The notes below the pieces were generated by a model. It was not told where the DNA came from, searched no databases, and saw only the letters and a list, made by a program, of their open reading frames with translations. DNA of 64,000 bases from Ga0077555 sp046154645 (GTDB lineage: Bacteria; Pseudomonadota; Alphaproteobacteria; Rhizobiales; Hyphomicrobiaceae), in NCBI GenBank assembly GCA_046154645.1, contig JBJXDZ010000058.1, positions 8,363 to 72,362 on the forward strand, read 5' to 3'. The translations under genes and the position numbers were made by a program. Positions 36,472-45,737 of the stretch are shown one piece after another (positions within the stretch are counted from its first letter, which is position 1; each line of letters starts with the position of its first letter).

Positions 36472-37872
36472 CTAAAACGCGAATTCGCTAAAGATCTTGT
36501 CGATGTTGCGGTCCCAACGCTTCTCGTAGGCCTCGAGCAGATCTTCGGCAATCGTGCGGCCGGAGGCGACAATGGTTTCCACCGGCTCGAGATAGATGCG
36601 TTCGTCGTCGCCCTTGCCATTCTTCTCGGCCCGGGCCTTCAGGCCTGACGCCGACATCGCAGTCACCTCGCGCGCCAGATCGAGCAGCTTCATACGCCGG
36701 AACGACGTCTTCAGTGCCAACCGCGGCACACCATTGCGCAAGTCCTGCCGCTCCTCGGCACTCCAGCCCTTGACCATGTCCCAGGCCGCATCCAGTGCGG
36801 ATTGGTCGTAGAGGAGACCGGTCCAAAACGCCGGCAGGGCGCAGATACGTCGCCAGCGACCGCCATCGGCGCCGCGCATCTCGAGGAAGCGCTTCATGCG
36901 CACCTCGGGAAAAATGGTGGTGATGTGGTCGGACCAGTCGTCGATGGTCGGCACCAAGCCGGCAAGCTCCGGCCGGCCGAGTTTCTGTGCGAGTTTGCCG
37001 CCCATGTAATCTCGGAACGAGGCACCGGCAACGTCGATGTACTCACCCTCCCGGTAGATGAAATACATCGGTACATCGAGGGCGTACTCGACATAACGAT
37101 CGAAGCACATGCCGTTCTCGAACACGAACGGCAGCATGCCCGTGCGCCCCTTATCGGTGTCGCGCCACACTTCGCTGCGCAGCGAGAGAAAACCGTTGGG
37201 TTTGCCTTCCGTAAACGGCGAGGCGGCAAAGATGGCCGTCGCCACCGGTTGTAGCGCCAGCGATACGCGCAGCTTCTTGACCATGTCGGCTTCGCTGGCG
37301 AAATCCAAGTTCACCTGTATCGTCGCCGTGCGATACATCATCTCAAGGCCGCCCTTGCCGACCTTGGGCATGTAGCGCGTCATCACCGCATAGCGGCGCT
37401 TGGGCATGCGCGGCGTTTCGTCGAGCTTCCACTTGGGCGAAAAGCCGAGACCTAGGAACCCGATTCTGAGATCCTCGCCGATGGCGCGCACCTGATCGAG
37501 ATGCAATTGCGTCTCGTCGCCGACCTCGTGCATGGTCTTGAGCGGGGCACCCGACAGCTCGAACTGTCCGCCCGGCTCCAGCGACACCGTCGCCATCGGC
37601 TCGCCGTCCGGCCTCTTCAGGGCGATGATGTTGTCGCCTTCCATAATCGGCAGCCAGCCATAGCGCTGGATCAGTTCCTCCATGATGGCGCGAATCCCGC
37701 GTTCGCCCGTATAGGGCACGGGTTTCAGATCATCCGTCTGGAACACGATTTTCTCGTGCTCGGTGCCAATGCGCCAATCAGCCTTCGGTTTGCAGCCGAC
37801 GGCAAACCAGGCAACAAGATCATCGCGCGAACCGATCGGCGGGGAGGGAGCGCCTTCCTGGCGGGTGGACAT
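36472..37872 (-). CDS. gshA: glutamate-cysteine ligase (plant/alphaproteobacterial type)
   Basis: A 466-residue enzyme that joins glutamate and cysteine in the first step of glutathione synthesis. It belongs to the GCS2 (plant-like) group: GTEHEKIVF near the N-terminus with the metal-binding Glu residues, SLEPGGQFELSG (about residues 97-108), MTRYMPKVG, and MYRTATIQVNLDFASEADM. Length is typical. It lies downstream of rsmE on the same strand with a 180-nt gap. Confidence 0.93.
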   Translation of the reverse strand: MSTRQEGAPSPPIGSRDDLVAWFAVGCKPKADWRIGTEHEKIVFQTDDLKPVPYTGERGIRAIMEELIQRYGWLPIMEGDNIIALKRPDGEPMATVSLEPGGQFELSGAPLKTMHEVGDETQLHLDQVRAIGEDLRIGFLGLGFSPKWKLDETPRMPKRRYAVMTRYMPKVGKGGLEMMYRTATIQVNLDFASEADMVKKLRVSLALQPVATAIFAASPFTEGKPNGFLSLRSEVWRDTDKGRTGMLPFVFENGMCFDRYVEYALDVPMYFIYREGEYIDVAGASFRDYMGGKLAQKLGRPELAGLVPTIDDWSDHITTIFPEVRMKRFLEMRGADGGRWRRICALPAFWTGLLYDQSALDAAWDMVKGWSAEERQDLRNGVPRLALKTSFRRMKLLDLAREVTAMSASGLKARAEKNGKGDDERIYLEPVETIVASGRTIAEDLLEAYEKRWDRNIDKIFSEFAF

Positions 37873-38052
37873 GCGGTAGCCTCAGATCCTCGGACTGGCG
37901 CCGCCTGTGGTCGCAACTACGGGCAAGCTCGCCTCACTTATGGCCGCCGCTACGCCTTGGCACAAGCCCTGGGCCGCCAATTGATCAAAGGGCCCGGCGA
38001 GTGAGCTTTTCTCAGCCCCATATTGACGAAAACTAAAGTGTAGCACGGCCTG

Positions 38053-38796
38053 TCAGTGCCAGTCGCCGAGCACCGCATTGATGAGAGCAAGAGCGGCCAC
38101 CGCCGCCGTATCGGCACGCATGATGCGGGGACCCAACGAAAGGCGTGTGACGGCGGGCAAGGCAAGCAAGGCTTCGCGCTCGGCCGGGTCGAAACCGCCC
38201 TCGGGCCCGATCAGGAATGCCAGCGGTCCCGGCGGCACCGCGCGCAAGGCCGCCACCGGATCAGCGATCGGAGCGCCCTCGTCACAGAAGATCAACGCAC
38301 GATAGGGATCGACCGCCGCTAACAGCTTGGCCAGCGAGATGGGTGCGCGCACTTCGGGCAACCTGAGGACACCGCACTGCTCCGCCGCCTCGATGACGTT
38401 GGCCTGCATGCGCTCGATATTGACCCGCTCGGCGACCGTGCGCCGCGTCATCACGGGCTGCAGCGCGCCAACCCCGAGCTCGGTTGCCTTCTGGACCATG
38501 TAATCCAACCGGCTGCGTTTCAGAGGCGCGAACCAGTAGTGAACATCAGGCCCCGACGCCTGCGCCCGCACCTGCCGATGGAGCCTCAGCGTGGCATCGC
38601 GGCGTCCCTGTGTCTCCACGCTGGCCAGCCATTCGCCGTCGCGGCCATTGAAGACCAGGATCTGCCCGCCATTGCCAAGCCGAAGCACGTTGATGAGGTA
38701 GTTCGCCTGGTCTCGCGAGATCTGGCACGTGCCCCCCTCGTCAAGTGGCGCGTCCACAAACAGGCGATTGGCGCGAAAATCCAGTTCATCGTCCAT
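38053..38796 (-). CDS. rsmE: 16S rRNA (uracil(1498)-N(3))-methyltransferase
   Basis: A 247-residue SPOUT-class methyltransferase that modifies U1498 in 16S rRNA. The N-terminal PUA-like domain begins FRANRLFVD; the catalytic knot has LKRSRLDYMVQKATELGV, FLIGPEGGFDPAE (SAM-binding loop) and LGPRIMRADTA. The ATG at 38796 matches the usual N-terminus; an in-frame ATG at 38835 has a better ribosome-binding site (AAGGGA) and would add 13 residues. Confidence 0.92.
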   Translation of the reverse strand: MDDELDFRANRLFVDAPLDEGGTCQISRDQANYLINVLRLGNGGQILVFNGRDGEWLASVETQGRRDATLRLHRQVRAQASGPDVHYWFAPLKRSRLDYMVQKATELGVGALQPVMTRRTVAERVNIERMQANVIEAAEQCGVLRLPEVRAPISLAKLLAAVDPYRALIFCDEGAPIADPVAALRAVPPGPLAFLIGPEGGFDPAEREALLALPAVTRLSLGPRIMRADTAAVAALALINAVLGDWH

Positions 38797-38982
38797 GCGA
38801 CCACTGAACCACAGTTGCCCGCTCCAGCCAATCATTGCCGCATCCCTTGGCGGCATTCCTCGGTGCAGTCCATGCCCCAATGACGATGGCTGCAAAGGCG
38901 GACAAGCCTGGCGAAAGGTCCATCACAAATCATCGGCCGGCAAAGCGCAAACGACTCGCGGCCGGATACTCTGGAGACCAAA

Positions 38983-39813
38983 ATGCTGTTGCGATCGATA
39001 CTCGCCGCCACGTTGGGCCTGTTGGCAGGCGTCGGCCTGACGCCGAGCTACGCCGAGAGCATCAAGGTCGGCGGTTCCGGCGGCGGCCTCCGGATCCTCC
39101 AATTGCTAGGGCTCGACTATGCCAAAAAGCATCCTGGAGATCGGATCGAGGTCGTGCCGAGCCTTGGCAGTGCCGGCGGCATCGCGGCAGTCAATGGTCG
39201 GGCCATCGATTTGGCCGTGAGCTGGCGGTCGCTAAACGCGAAAGAAGTCAGTTGGCCGCTGCATGAGATCCCTTTCCTTGAGACGCCATTTGTCTTCGCG
39301 ACCACGCACAGCCAAGGCGGCTCGATTGCTCGTGATGACATCACCAAGATTTTTGGTGGCACGCTGTCGACCTGGCCGGACGGGTCGCCTTTGCGCATCA
39401 TTCTGCGTCCCAAGAGCGACTCAAATTCCCTTTTCATGGTGGAAAACATCCCGGGCATGCAAGCCGCACTGGAGCAGACGCGGCAGCGAACGGACGTCCC
39501 GACCGCCGCGTCAGATCAGGATAACCTCGTTCTTGCCGACAAGACCGAAGGCGTTCTCACGGGCATTTCCTTATTGCAGTTGCAGGGAGATCCAGGCCAT
39601 CGCCTCAAAGTACTCGCGATTGACAACGTCGTACCGTCTCTCGATCGATTGCGGGATGGAACATATCCTTACAGAATTCGTATGCGGGTGGTGTTTGCGC
39701 ACACGCGCACGCCGGCAACCGAGCGCTTCCTTACCTATCTGGCAGGCAAAGATGCCGAGGCCATTATCCAACAGCACGGAGCTTTCCGCTTTGCGATGCA
39801 GATTCCGCGTTGA
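38983..39813 (+). CDS. periplasmic substrate-binding protein (PstS/ModA-like fold)
   Basis: A 276-residue exported protein with a signal peptide (residues 1 to about 23, ending PSYA) and a PBP-like fold: IKVGGSGGGLRILQLLG at the start of the mature domain, VPSLGSAGGIAAVNGRAID, and DITKIFGGTLSTWPDGSPLRI, the last resembling phosphate-binding PstS relatives. No ABC permease or ATPase gene is nearby. The next gene on the same strand is a membrane GGDEF/EAL protein about 370 nt away, so it may be a sensor partner and not a transporter part. The ligand is unknown. Confidence 0.8.
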   Translation: MLLRSILAATLGLLAGVGLTPSYAESIKVGGSGGGLRILQLLGLDYAKKHPGDRIEVVPSLGSAGGIAAVNGRAIDLAVSWRSLNAKEVSWPLHEIPFLETPFVFATTHSQGGSIARDDITKIFGGTLSTWPDGSPLRIILRPKSDSNSLFMVENIPGMQAALEQTRQRTDVPTAASDQDNLVLADKTEGVLTGISLLQLQGDPGHRLKVLAIDNVVPSLDRLRDGTYPYRIRMRVVFAHTRTPATERFLTYLAGKDAEAIIQQHGAFRFAMQIPR

Positions 39814-40183
39814 CCGCGGCGACGGAAACGTTCGGCATCAGTGCACGCGTAAGCCTTCACATTTAATCGTGGTCAACGTTGGTTTTTCAGTCCACATTAA
39901 GTAATTGCCGCAAATATGGGGGCATGACGAACCGTGCCGCGCGCCTGTCGCGTGGACCCGGGTGGCATGTAGCCGAATCCGTCAAGCCGGTATGATCCGG
40001 CATGTCCCCAGACAACTCCAGTTTCCGGACCAGCAAACGCGGCTTGACCGCCTGATCCGCCGCTTGCGGCGCTCAGCAGTGCGCGTTCCGTGATGGCCGT
40101 TCGTCTGCAGCAAACCGAAATCGTCCTGACCGACCAGTCGGCCGCGTTGTGGATCTGTGCACATTGTAAGGCGTAGCGTCAGC
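39814..40183. other. 370-nt gap between the binding-protein gene and the GGDEF/EAL gene
   Basis: No gene is visible. A short palindrome (GCCGG, TATGAT, CCGGC at 39986-40001) is the only structured element I see; it is too short to call a terminator. The gap means that co-transcription of the flanking genes is not certain. Confidence 0.45.
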
Positions 40184-42415
40184 ATGATTACTCTGGCCAA
40201 GATCGAGAATAGAATCCTGCGCCGCTGGACGTTGCGGCAAATCATTGACTGCCTCGGCAAGGGCGCCGCCCTCACCATTCTTACCGGCGCTCTTTTGCTT
40301 TTCAGCAGTCTGGCGATCGAGAAACTCGTTGGCCAACTGGATGTCCGGGCCCAGCAGACAGCCTCTCGGATTGCCAAGTACATTTATTCAGTGGGCGATC
40401 TGTGGATCTATCACAATTCGCGATTGGCGGACCTTATCGAGTTGCCGGGAACGGACAAGCGGGTTTATCGCCAATCCATCTACCAAGGCGACACGATGAC
40501 GCCCGTGGTGGAAGAGAGCGTGCAGGTCGCATGGCCCGTCCTGCACGTCGACCGCCCTATCATCGTCAAAGACAAGGTCGTTGGCTTCGTGCGCATCGAA
40601 ACCAGTGCGCTGCCGCTGCTGCAGCGTGGCATCTGGATCATCATCATCAGTTTTCTCATTGGCGCCCTGGCCAATGTGTGTCTTGCGGTGTTTCCTCTCA
40701 AGGCCTTGGACCGCACGCTCCAGGAACTTGCCCGCGAACGCCAGATCCTTAAACAGCTGGGTGAGCGATTTGCTCTGGCGCTCGACAGCATGGTGCAGGG
40801 ACTGGGCCTGTTCGATGAAAAAGGCCAACCCCTGGTCATCAATGGCAAGCTGAAATCAATGCTGGCGTTGCCCGGCCTTGAAGCCGATTACAATCCCGAT
40901 TTCGTCACACTCAGTGCTTCCGTCGGACTCTCAGATGACGCCAGGGCTGCCTTGCTGGCCACCGCCGCTGTCGCCTCGGATGAAAGCCATTGCCATAGAC
41001 TCGAGCACCGTTTGGCCTGCGGCCGGATCCTGCTCACCACATTACGCGTGTTGCCCGGCACGGGTGTCCTGGTCGTCATCGAGGACGTTTCGCAGGAGCG
41101 TACCGCGCAAGCCAAAGTCGAGTTCCTCGCTCACAATGATCCGCTGACGGGGCTGGCCAATCGAGCCAGATTCGGCAGCGAACTGGAAGCAGCGATCGAA
41201 CGATCGCATGAAGCGCAGCGTGTTGTTGTCTACTGTCTTGATCTCGATCGCTTCAAGGCGGTCAACGATACACTTGGTCACGCCGCTGGCGATGCCTTGT
41301 TGAAGCAGGTCGCGGGCCGCATCAAGGCCAGCATCCGCGGCTCCGACGTCGTCGCCCGGCTCGGTGGTGACGAATTCGCCATCCTGCAAGCCGACATCTC
41401 CAGCGACGACAATTCGGACGCTGTTGCCGAGCGACTTGTCCGAGCCCTGGAGGCCCCCTTCGACATCGATGGGCACCGCATCCAGATCGGGACCAGCATC
41501 GGCATCGCGATCGCGCCGCAGAACGCGACAACGGCCTCGGACCTATTGAAGCTCGCCGATATCGCGCTGTATCAGGCCAAAGCCAATGGCCGAAACACCT
41601 ACTGCTACTTCGAAGCCGGCATGGATGAGCGCATGCGCAAGCGCCGCGAGTTGGAAAACGATCTGCGGCTGGCCGTTACCAACCGGGAATTCGAACTGCA
41701 CTACCAGCCGCTCTTCGATTTGGCCACCAACAGCATCGTCGGTTGCGAAGCCCTGATGCGGTGGCGCCATGCCACGCGTGGATTGGTGTCCCCCGCCGAC
41801 TTCATTCCACTGGCCGAGGAAACGGGCCTGATCAAGAAAATCGGTGCCTGGGCCCTCGCCCAAGCCTGCACCGACGCCGCGGCTTGGCCTGAACAAATGT
41901 TCGTCGCCGTCAATCTGTCGGCTGTCCAATTCGCCGGCAACGACCTCGTCGGTGACGTCAAGACAGCGCTGGCAATTACAGGCCTCGCAGCCGAACGCCT
42001 CGAGCTCGAAATCACCGAGAGCATCATCCTGCATGATACTGAGGCCATCCTGACGACGCTGCGCGCACTCAAGGACCTCGGCGCCAAGATCTCCATGGAC
42101 GATTTCGGCACCGGTTACTCGTCACTCGGCTACCTGCAGAAGTTCCCCTTCGACAAGATCAAGATCGATCGGGCGTTCATCGACGGCATCGATGAGAAGG
42201 CCGACTCGCGCGCGATCGTTCGAGCCATCACCAGTATGAGCAAGAGCCTCGGCATGGCCACCACAGGCGAAGGCGTCGAAACCTCACGCGAGCTGGAATG
42301 CCTGCGCTCGGAAGGGTGCACCCAAGCGCAAGGCTATCTGATCAGTCGTCCGATCCCGGTAGCCGGCTTGGCCAAACTCTTCGACAGCACGCCCCACACA
42401 CGTCAGGCGGCATGA
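40184..42415 (+). CDS. membrane GGDEF/EAL protein (diguanylate cyclase / c-di-GMP phosphodiesterase)
   Basis: A 743-residue signalling enzyme for cyclic-di-GMP. It has a membrane helix (about 28-45), a periplasmic sensor domain of about 100 residues, a second helix (about 150-172), a PAS-like segment (about 195-305), GGDEF (motif intact at 394-398, with an RxxD inhibitory site five residues before it) and EAL (CEALMRW, 521-527; also DDFGTGYSSL and KIDRAFI). Both catalytic motifs look intact, so it could make and degrade the messenger. I take ATG at 40184; a GTG at 40157 is possible. The upstream binding protein may feed its periplasmic domain. Confidence 0.92.
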   Translation: MITLAKIENRILRRWTLRQIIDCLGKGAALTILTGALLLFSSLAIEKLVGQLDVRAQQTASRIAKYIYSVGDLWIYHNSRLADLIELPGTDKRVYRQSIYQGDTMTPVVEESVQVAWPVLHVDRPIIVKDKVVGFVRIETSALPLLQRGIWIIIISFLIGALANVCLAVFPLKALDRTLQELARERQILKQLGERFALALDSMVQGLGLFDEKGQPLVINGKLKSMLALPGLEADYNPDFVTLSASVGLSDDARAALLATAAVASDESHCHRLEHRLACGRILLTTLRVLPGTGVLVVIEDVSQERTAQAKVEFLAHNDPLTGLANRARFGSELEAAIERSHEAQRVVVYCLDLDRFKAVNDTLGHAAGDALLKQVAGRIKASIRGSDVVARLGGDEFAILQADISSDDNSDAVAERLVRALEAPFDIDGHRIQIGTSIGIAIAPQNATTASDLLKLADIALYQAKANGRNTYCYFEAGMDERMRKRRELENDLRLAVTNREFELHYQPLFDLATNSIVGCEALMRWRHATRGLVSPADFIPLAEETGLIKKIGAWALAQACTDAAAWPEQMFVAVNLSAVQFAGNDLVGDVKTALAITGLAAERLELEITESIILHDTEAILTTLRALKDLGAKISMDDFGTGYSSLGYLQKFPFDKIKIDRAFIDGIDEKADSRAIVRAITSMSKSLGMATTGEGVETSRELECLRSEGCTQAQGYLISRPIPVAGLAKLFDSTPHTRQAA

Positions 42416-42451
42416 CCCACAGTCGACTTGGCTGCTTCGTCCAGCCAGGTC

Positions 42452-43246
42452 TCAGAAATGCACTTGCAGACCGTCGTAGGCGGGTTCGACATGGGGCGGC
42501 AACTCGCGCTTCAAGGTGGCGTAGTCGAGATCGATGTGGAGGTGCGTGAGAATGGCACGCTTCGGTTTCAGCTTCTCGATCCAGAACAGCGTCTGCTTGA
42601 CGCTCCAGTGGGCGGGATGCGGGATGTAGCGCAACGCATCGACGATCCACAGATCGAGACCCTGAAGGCGCTCCACGGACTCGTCGGGCAAGCCCACCAC
42701 ATCGGGGGAATAGGCGACGTTACCGATGCGGAAGCCCAGCGAGTCGACCTCGCCGTGTGCCTGCGTGAACGGCAAAGCTTCAATGGGACCACCGGCGCCG
42801 TCGACGGTGACGGGGCGGAAGGGGTGGATATCGTGGGCATTGAGGATGGGGGGATAGTTGGAGCCCGGCGCCGTCCGAAAGCAATAAGCGAAACGAGAGG
42901 TCAGACTCGCCCGGGTATAGGCATCGAAGTGCACGTCGACCCGCCGCTTCATGTTGAAGGCAAACATGCGCAGATCATCAATGCCGTGTGTGTGGTCGGC
43001 GTGGTCGTGCGTGTAGAGCACACCATCAATCGTGCTTAGATCGGTGCCGAGCAACTGCTCGCGCATATCGGGCGGGGTATCGATCAGCATCGTCGTGCGG
43101 CCGCGCCCTGAGATGCGCTCGACCAGTGCTGAGCATCGGCGTCGCCGGTTCTTGGGGTTGGCCGGATCGCATTGTCCCCAGTTATTGCCGATCCTGGGCA
43201 CGCCACCCGATGAACCGGTCCCGAGCAGCGTCAGCTTATAGCTCAT
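42452..43246 (-). CDS. MBL-fold metallo-hydrolase (PhnP/RNase Z-like)
   Basis: A 264-residue metallo-beta-lactamase-fold hydrolase. The zinc motif THDHADHTHGIDDLR (residues about 79-93), an additional His in TQAHGEVDSLGFRI, the Asp in YSPDV, and THLHIDLD near the end are visible, resembling PhnP-type phosphodiesterases. It overlaps tatD by 4 nt and is the last gene of the dac-tmk-holB-metG-tatD run, an arrangement common in alphaproteobacteria. Exact substrate unknown. Confidence 0.88.
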   Translation of the reverse strand: MSYKLTLLGTGSSGGVPRIGNNWGQCDPANPKNRRRRCSALVERISGRGRTTMLIDTPPDMREQLLGTDLSTIDGVLYTHDHADHTHGIDDLRMFAFNMKRRVDVHFDAYTRASLTSRFAYCFRTAPGSNYPPILNAHDIHPFRPVTVDGAGGPIEALPFTQAHGEVDSLGFRIGNVAYSPDVVGLPDESVERLQGLDLWIVDALRYIPHPAHWSVKQTLFWIEKLKPKRAILTHLHIDLDYATLKRELPPHVEPAYDGLQVHF

Positions 43247-44043
43247 GCGGTGGCGCTCCCCGTCGCGCGACGAGGCACCTTCGCATAGAGGCGATGGAAA
43301 TTCTCGGTGGTGGCCGTGGCCAACTCGGCGTCCGACACGCCCTTGACGCGAGCCAGCGCCGCCGCCGTGTGCACGACAAAAGCCGGCTCATTGCGCTTGC
43401 CCCGATGCGGATCCGGGGCCAGGAACGGCGCGTCCGTTTCAACCAATAGGCGGTCGAGCGGCACGTCGGCTGCGATGGCGCGCAAGGCCTCCGACTTCTT
43501 GAAGGTGATGACACCCGAAAACGATACGTAAAGGCCGAGTGCTACGGCGCGCTGCGCCAGCTCCGGGCCGCCGGTGAAGCAATGTAGCAGCGCCTTGAAT
43601 GGGCCTTTCGCCATCTCATCTTCGAGGATTCGGATGGTATCGGTGTCGGCATCACGGGTGTGGATTTCGAGCGGCAGACCCGTCATGCGGGCAGCCTCGA
43701 TGTGCCGTCGCAGGCCGTCCGCCTGTCCCTCCGGTGACGACTTTTTGTAGAAGTAGTCGAGACCGGCCTCCCCGATGCCGACGCACTTGGGATGCTGCGA
43801 CAGCTCCGCCAGCCGATCTGGCGTGACGTCCAACTCCTGATCGGCCTGATGCGGATGCGTGCCGACGGTGAAATACACATTCGGATAGCGCTCGGCGATG
43901 GCACGATAGGTGTCGTATTTGGCGACGAGCGTCGAAATGGTGACGAGGATGCCGACACCCGCGGCTTCCGCGCGCGCCACATAGGCATCCAGTTCCGCCT
44001 CGAAGTCAGGGAAGTCGAGGTGGCAGTGATGATCGACCAGCAT
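43243..44043 (-). CDS. tatD: TatD family metal-dependent hydrolase
   Basis: A 266-residue TIM-barrel metal-dependent DNase. The metal-binding HCHLDF (residues 6-11), GIGEAGLDYFY (about 92-102), LPLEIHTRDAD, LLHCFTGGPELAQ and LLVETDAPFLAP motifs of the family are all present. It may act in DNA repair or quality control. Its start overlaps the metG stop by one base and its end overlaps the MBL gene by 4 nt. Confidence 0.92.
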   Translation of the reverse strand: MLVDHHCHLDFPDFEAELDAYVARAEAAGVGILVTISTLVAKYDTYRAIAERYPNVYFTVGTHPHQADQELDVTPDRLAELSQHPKCVGIGEAGLDYFYKKSSPEGQADGLRRHIEAARMTGLPLEIHTRDADTDTIRILEDEMAKGPFKALLHCFTGGPELAQRAVALGLYVSFSGVITFKKSEALRAIAADVPLDRLLVETDAPFLAPDPHRGKRNEPAFVVHTAAALARVKGVSDAELATATTENFHRLYAKVPRRATGSATA

Positions 44044-45671
44044 CAGGCGCCGCCCCCGCTTGCCTCTTTGCCCTTCTTCGGCTGTTTCGGCGGCTTGGCT
44101 GACTTCGCGGCAGCCGCCTCGTCGGGATCGACGGGGCGCACATAGCGCGGAAAGACTCCGACCGGCGGAGGCAGCGCAAGGCCGGGTGCCAAACGGCCTG
44201 CTGCACCAAGCGAGGCAAACGTCCGTTGCGCCTCAGTCTGGCCGAGGAGGTCCAGCAACTTGGCGGCCGAAACTGGCACCGCCGGCTGCACCAGGATCGC
44301 GAGTTGGCGCACGACTTCGGCGGCGACATACAGAATAGTACCCTTGCGCTCCACCGACAGCGTTTTGTCGAATGGCTTCTCGGAGGCGAAATAGCGGTCG
44401 GCATCGCCGATGACGGTCCAGCAGGCATCGAGCCAGGTCTTGATGGCTTGCTTGTCCATGGCCGCACGCGCCACCGGATAGATGGCATCTACCGCGGCCA
44501 GGATCGCCTGATCGGAGTTCGTGAATGGCCCGGGCGACGGCAGATTGCCTTCAAAACCTTTGGCGATCATGGACAGCGAGCGCTGCGCCAGATTGCCGAG
44601 ACCATTGGCGAGGTCGGCGTTGATGCGCGTCTCTATGGCGTCGGGGCCGTAACTGCCGTCGGCGCCGAAAGCCACTTCACGCAGGAAAAAGTAGCGCACG
44701 GCATCGACGCCATAGGCGGCAATGAGGTCGAAGGGATCGACAACGTTGCCGACCGACTTCGACATCTTCTCGCCCTTGTTGAGCATGAAGCCATGCGCGA
44801 ACACGCGCTCGGGCAGTGGCAACCCCGCCGCCATCAGGAACGCCGGCCAATACACGGCGTGGAAACGCACGATGTCCTTGCCGATGACATGCACGTCGCA
44901 CGGCCAGAACTTCTTGCGCGGGTTATCGCCGGCATTCAGCAATCCGGTTGCGGTGACATAATTGTTCAGCGCGTCGATCCACACGTACATGACGTGTTTC
45001 GGATTGCTCGGGACCTGGATGCCCCAATCCAACGTGCCGCGCGAGATTGACAGATCCTGCAAGCCACCTGCAACGAAACTCGCGACCTCATTGCGCCGTT
45101 CGGGCGGCAGGATGAAATCGGGATGCGCCTGATAGTGCGCCAGCAGCTTGTCCTGGAACGCGGAAAGCTTGAAAAAATAGGTCTCTTCTTCCGTCCATTC
45201 GACCGGTGAGCCGAGCGGCTCGCGACGCACGCCATCGGACCCGAGCGTCGTTTCCTTCTCGTCGAAGTAGGCCTCCTGGCGCACGGAGTACCAGCCCGCG
45301 TACTTGGCGCTATAGATGTGGCCGGCCTTCTCGATGCGCCGCCACAGCTCCGCGCAGGCTTCGTGATGGCGCGGCTCCGTGGTGCGGATGAAATCGTCAT
45401 AGCTGCAGCCCAGCGCATCTTCCATGTGGCGGAAAACGGCGGAGTTGCGGTCGGCCAAAGCCAGCGGCGTCAAGCCCTCCTTGATCGCGGTCTGCTTCAT
45501 CTTGAGGCCGTGCTCGTCAGTTCCGGTGAGGAAGAACACATCCTTACCCGAGAGGCGTTCGAAGCGCGCAATGGCGTCGGTGACCAGCGCCGTGTAGGCA
45601 TGGCCGAGATGGGGCACGCCGTTGGGGTAGAAGATGGGCGTCGTGATATAGAACTTCTCGCGCTCTGCCAT
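44043..45671 (-). CDS. metG: methionyl-tRNA synthetase
   Basis: A 542-residue class I aminoacyl-tRNA synthetase charging tRNA-Met. Class motifs are HLGHAY (about residues 21-26) and KMSKS (KGEKMSKSVGN, about 297-307). The connecting domain lacks the cysteine knot of the zinc-containing type, and there is no C-terminal EMAP-like tRNA-binding domain; a Lys/Pro-rich tail ends the protein. It overlaps tatD and is 66 nt downstream of holB. Confidence 0.95.
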   Translation of the reverse strand: MAEREKFYITTPIFYPNGVPHLGHAYTALVTDAIARFERLSGKDVFFLTGTDEHGLKMKQTAIKEGLTPLALADRNSAVFRHMEDALGCSYDDFIRTTEPRHHEACAELWRRIEKAGHIYSAKYAGWYSVRQEAYFDEKETTLGSDGVRREPLGSPVEWTEEETYFFKLSAFQDKLLAHYQAHPDFILPPERRNEVASFVAGGLQDLSISRGTLDWGIQVPSNPKHVMYVWIDALNNYVTATGLLNAGDNPRKKFWPCDVHVIGKDIVRFHAVYWPAFLMAAGLPLPERVFAHGFMLNKGEKMSKSVGNVVDPFDLIAAYGVDAVRYFFLREVAFGADGSYGPDAIETRINADLANGLGNLAQRSLSMIAKGFEGNLPSPGPFTNSDQAILAAVDAIYPVARAAMDKQAIKTWLDACWTVIGDADRYFASEKPFDKTLSVERKGTILYVAAEVVRQLAILVQPAVPVSAAKLLDLLGQTEAQRTFASLGAAGRLAPGLALPPPVGVFPRYVRPVDPDEAAAAKSAKPPKQPKKGKEASGGGA

Positions 45672-45737
45672 GGCGGCGCCGCTCCTCTAGCGATGGACGT
45701 GGTGTTCCGCCACCCGTCGCGCGTAACACAGCGCGAG

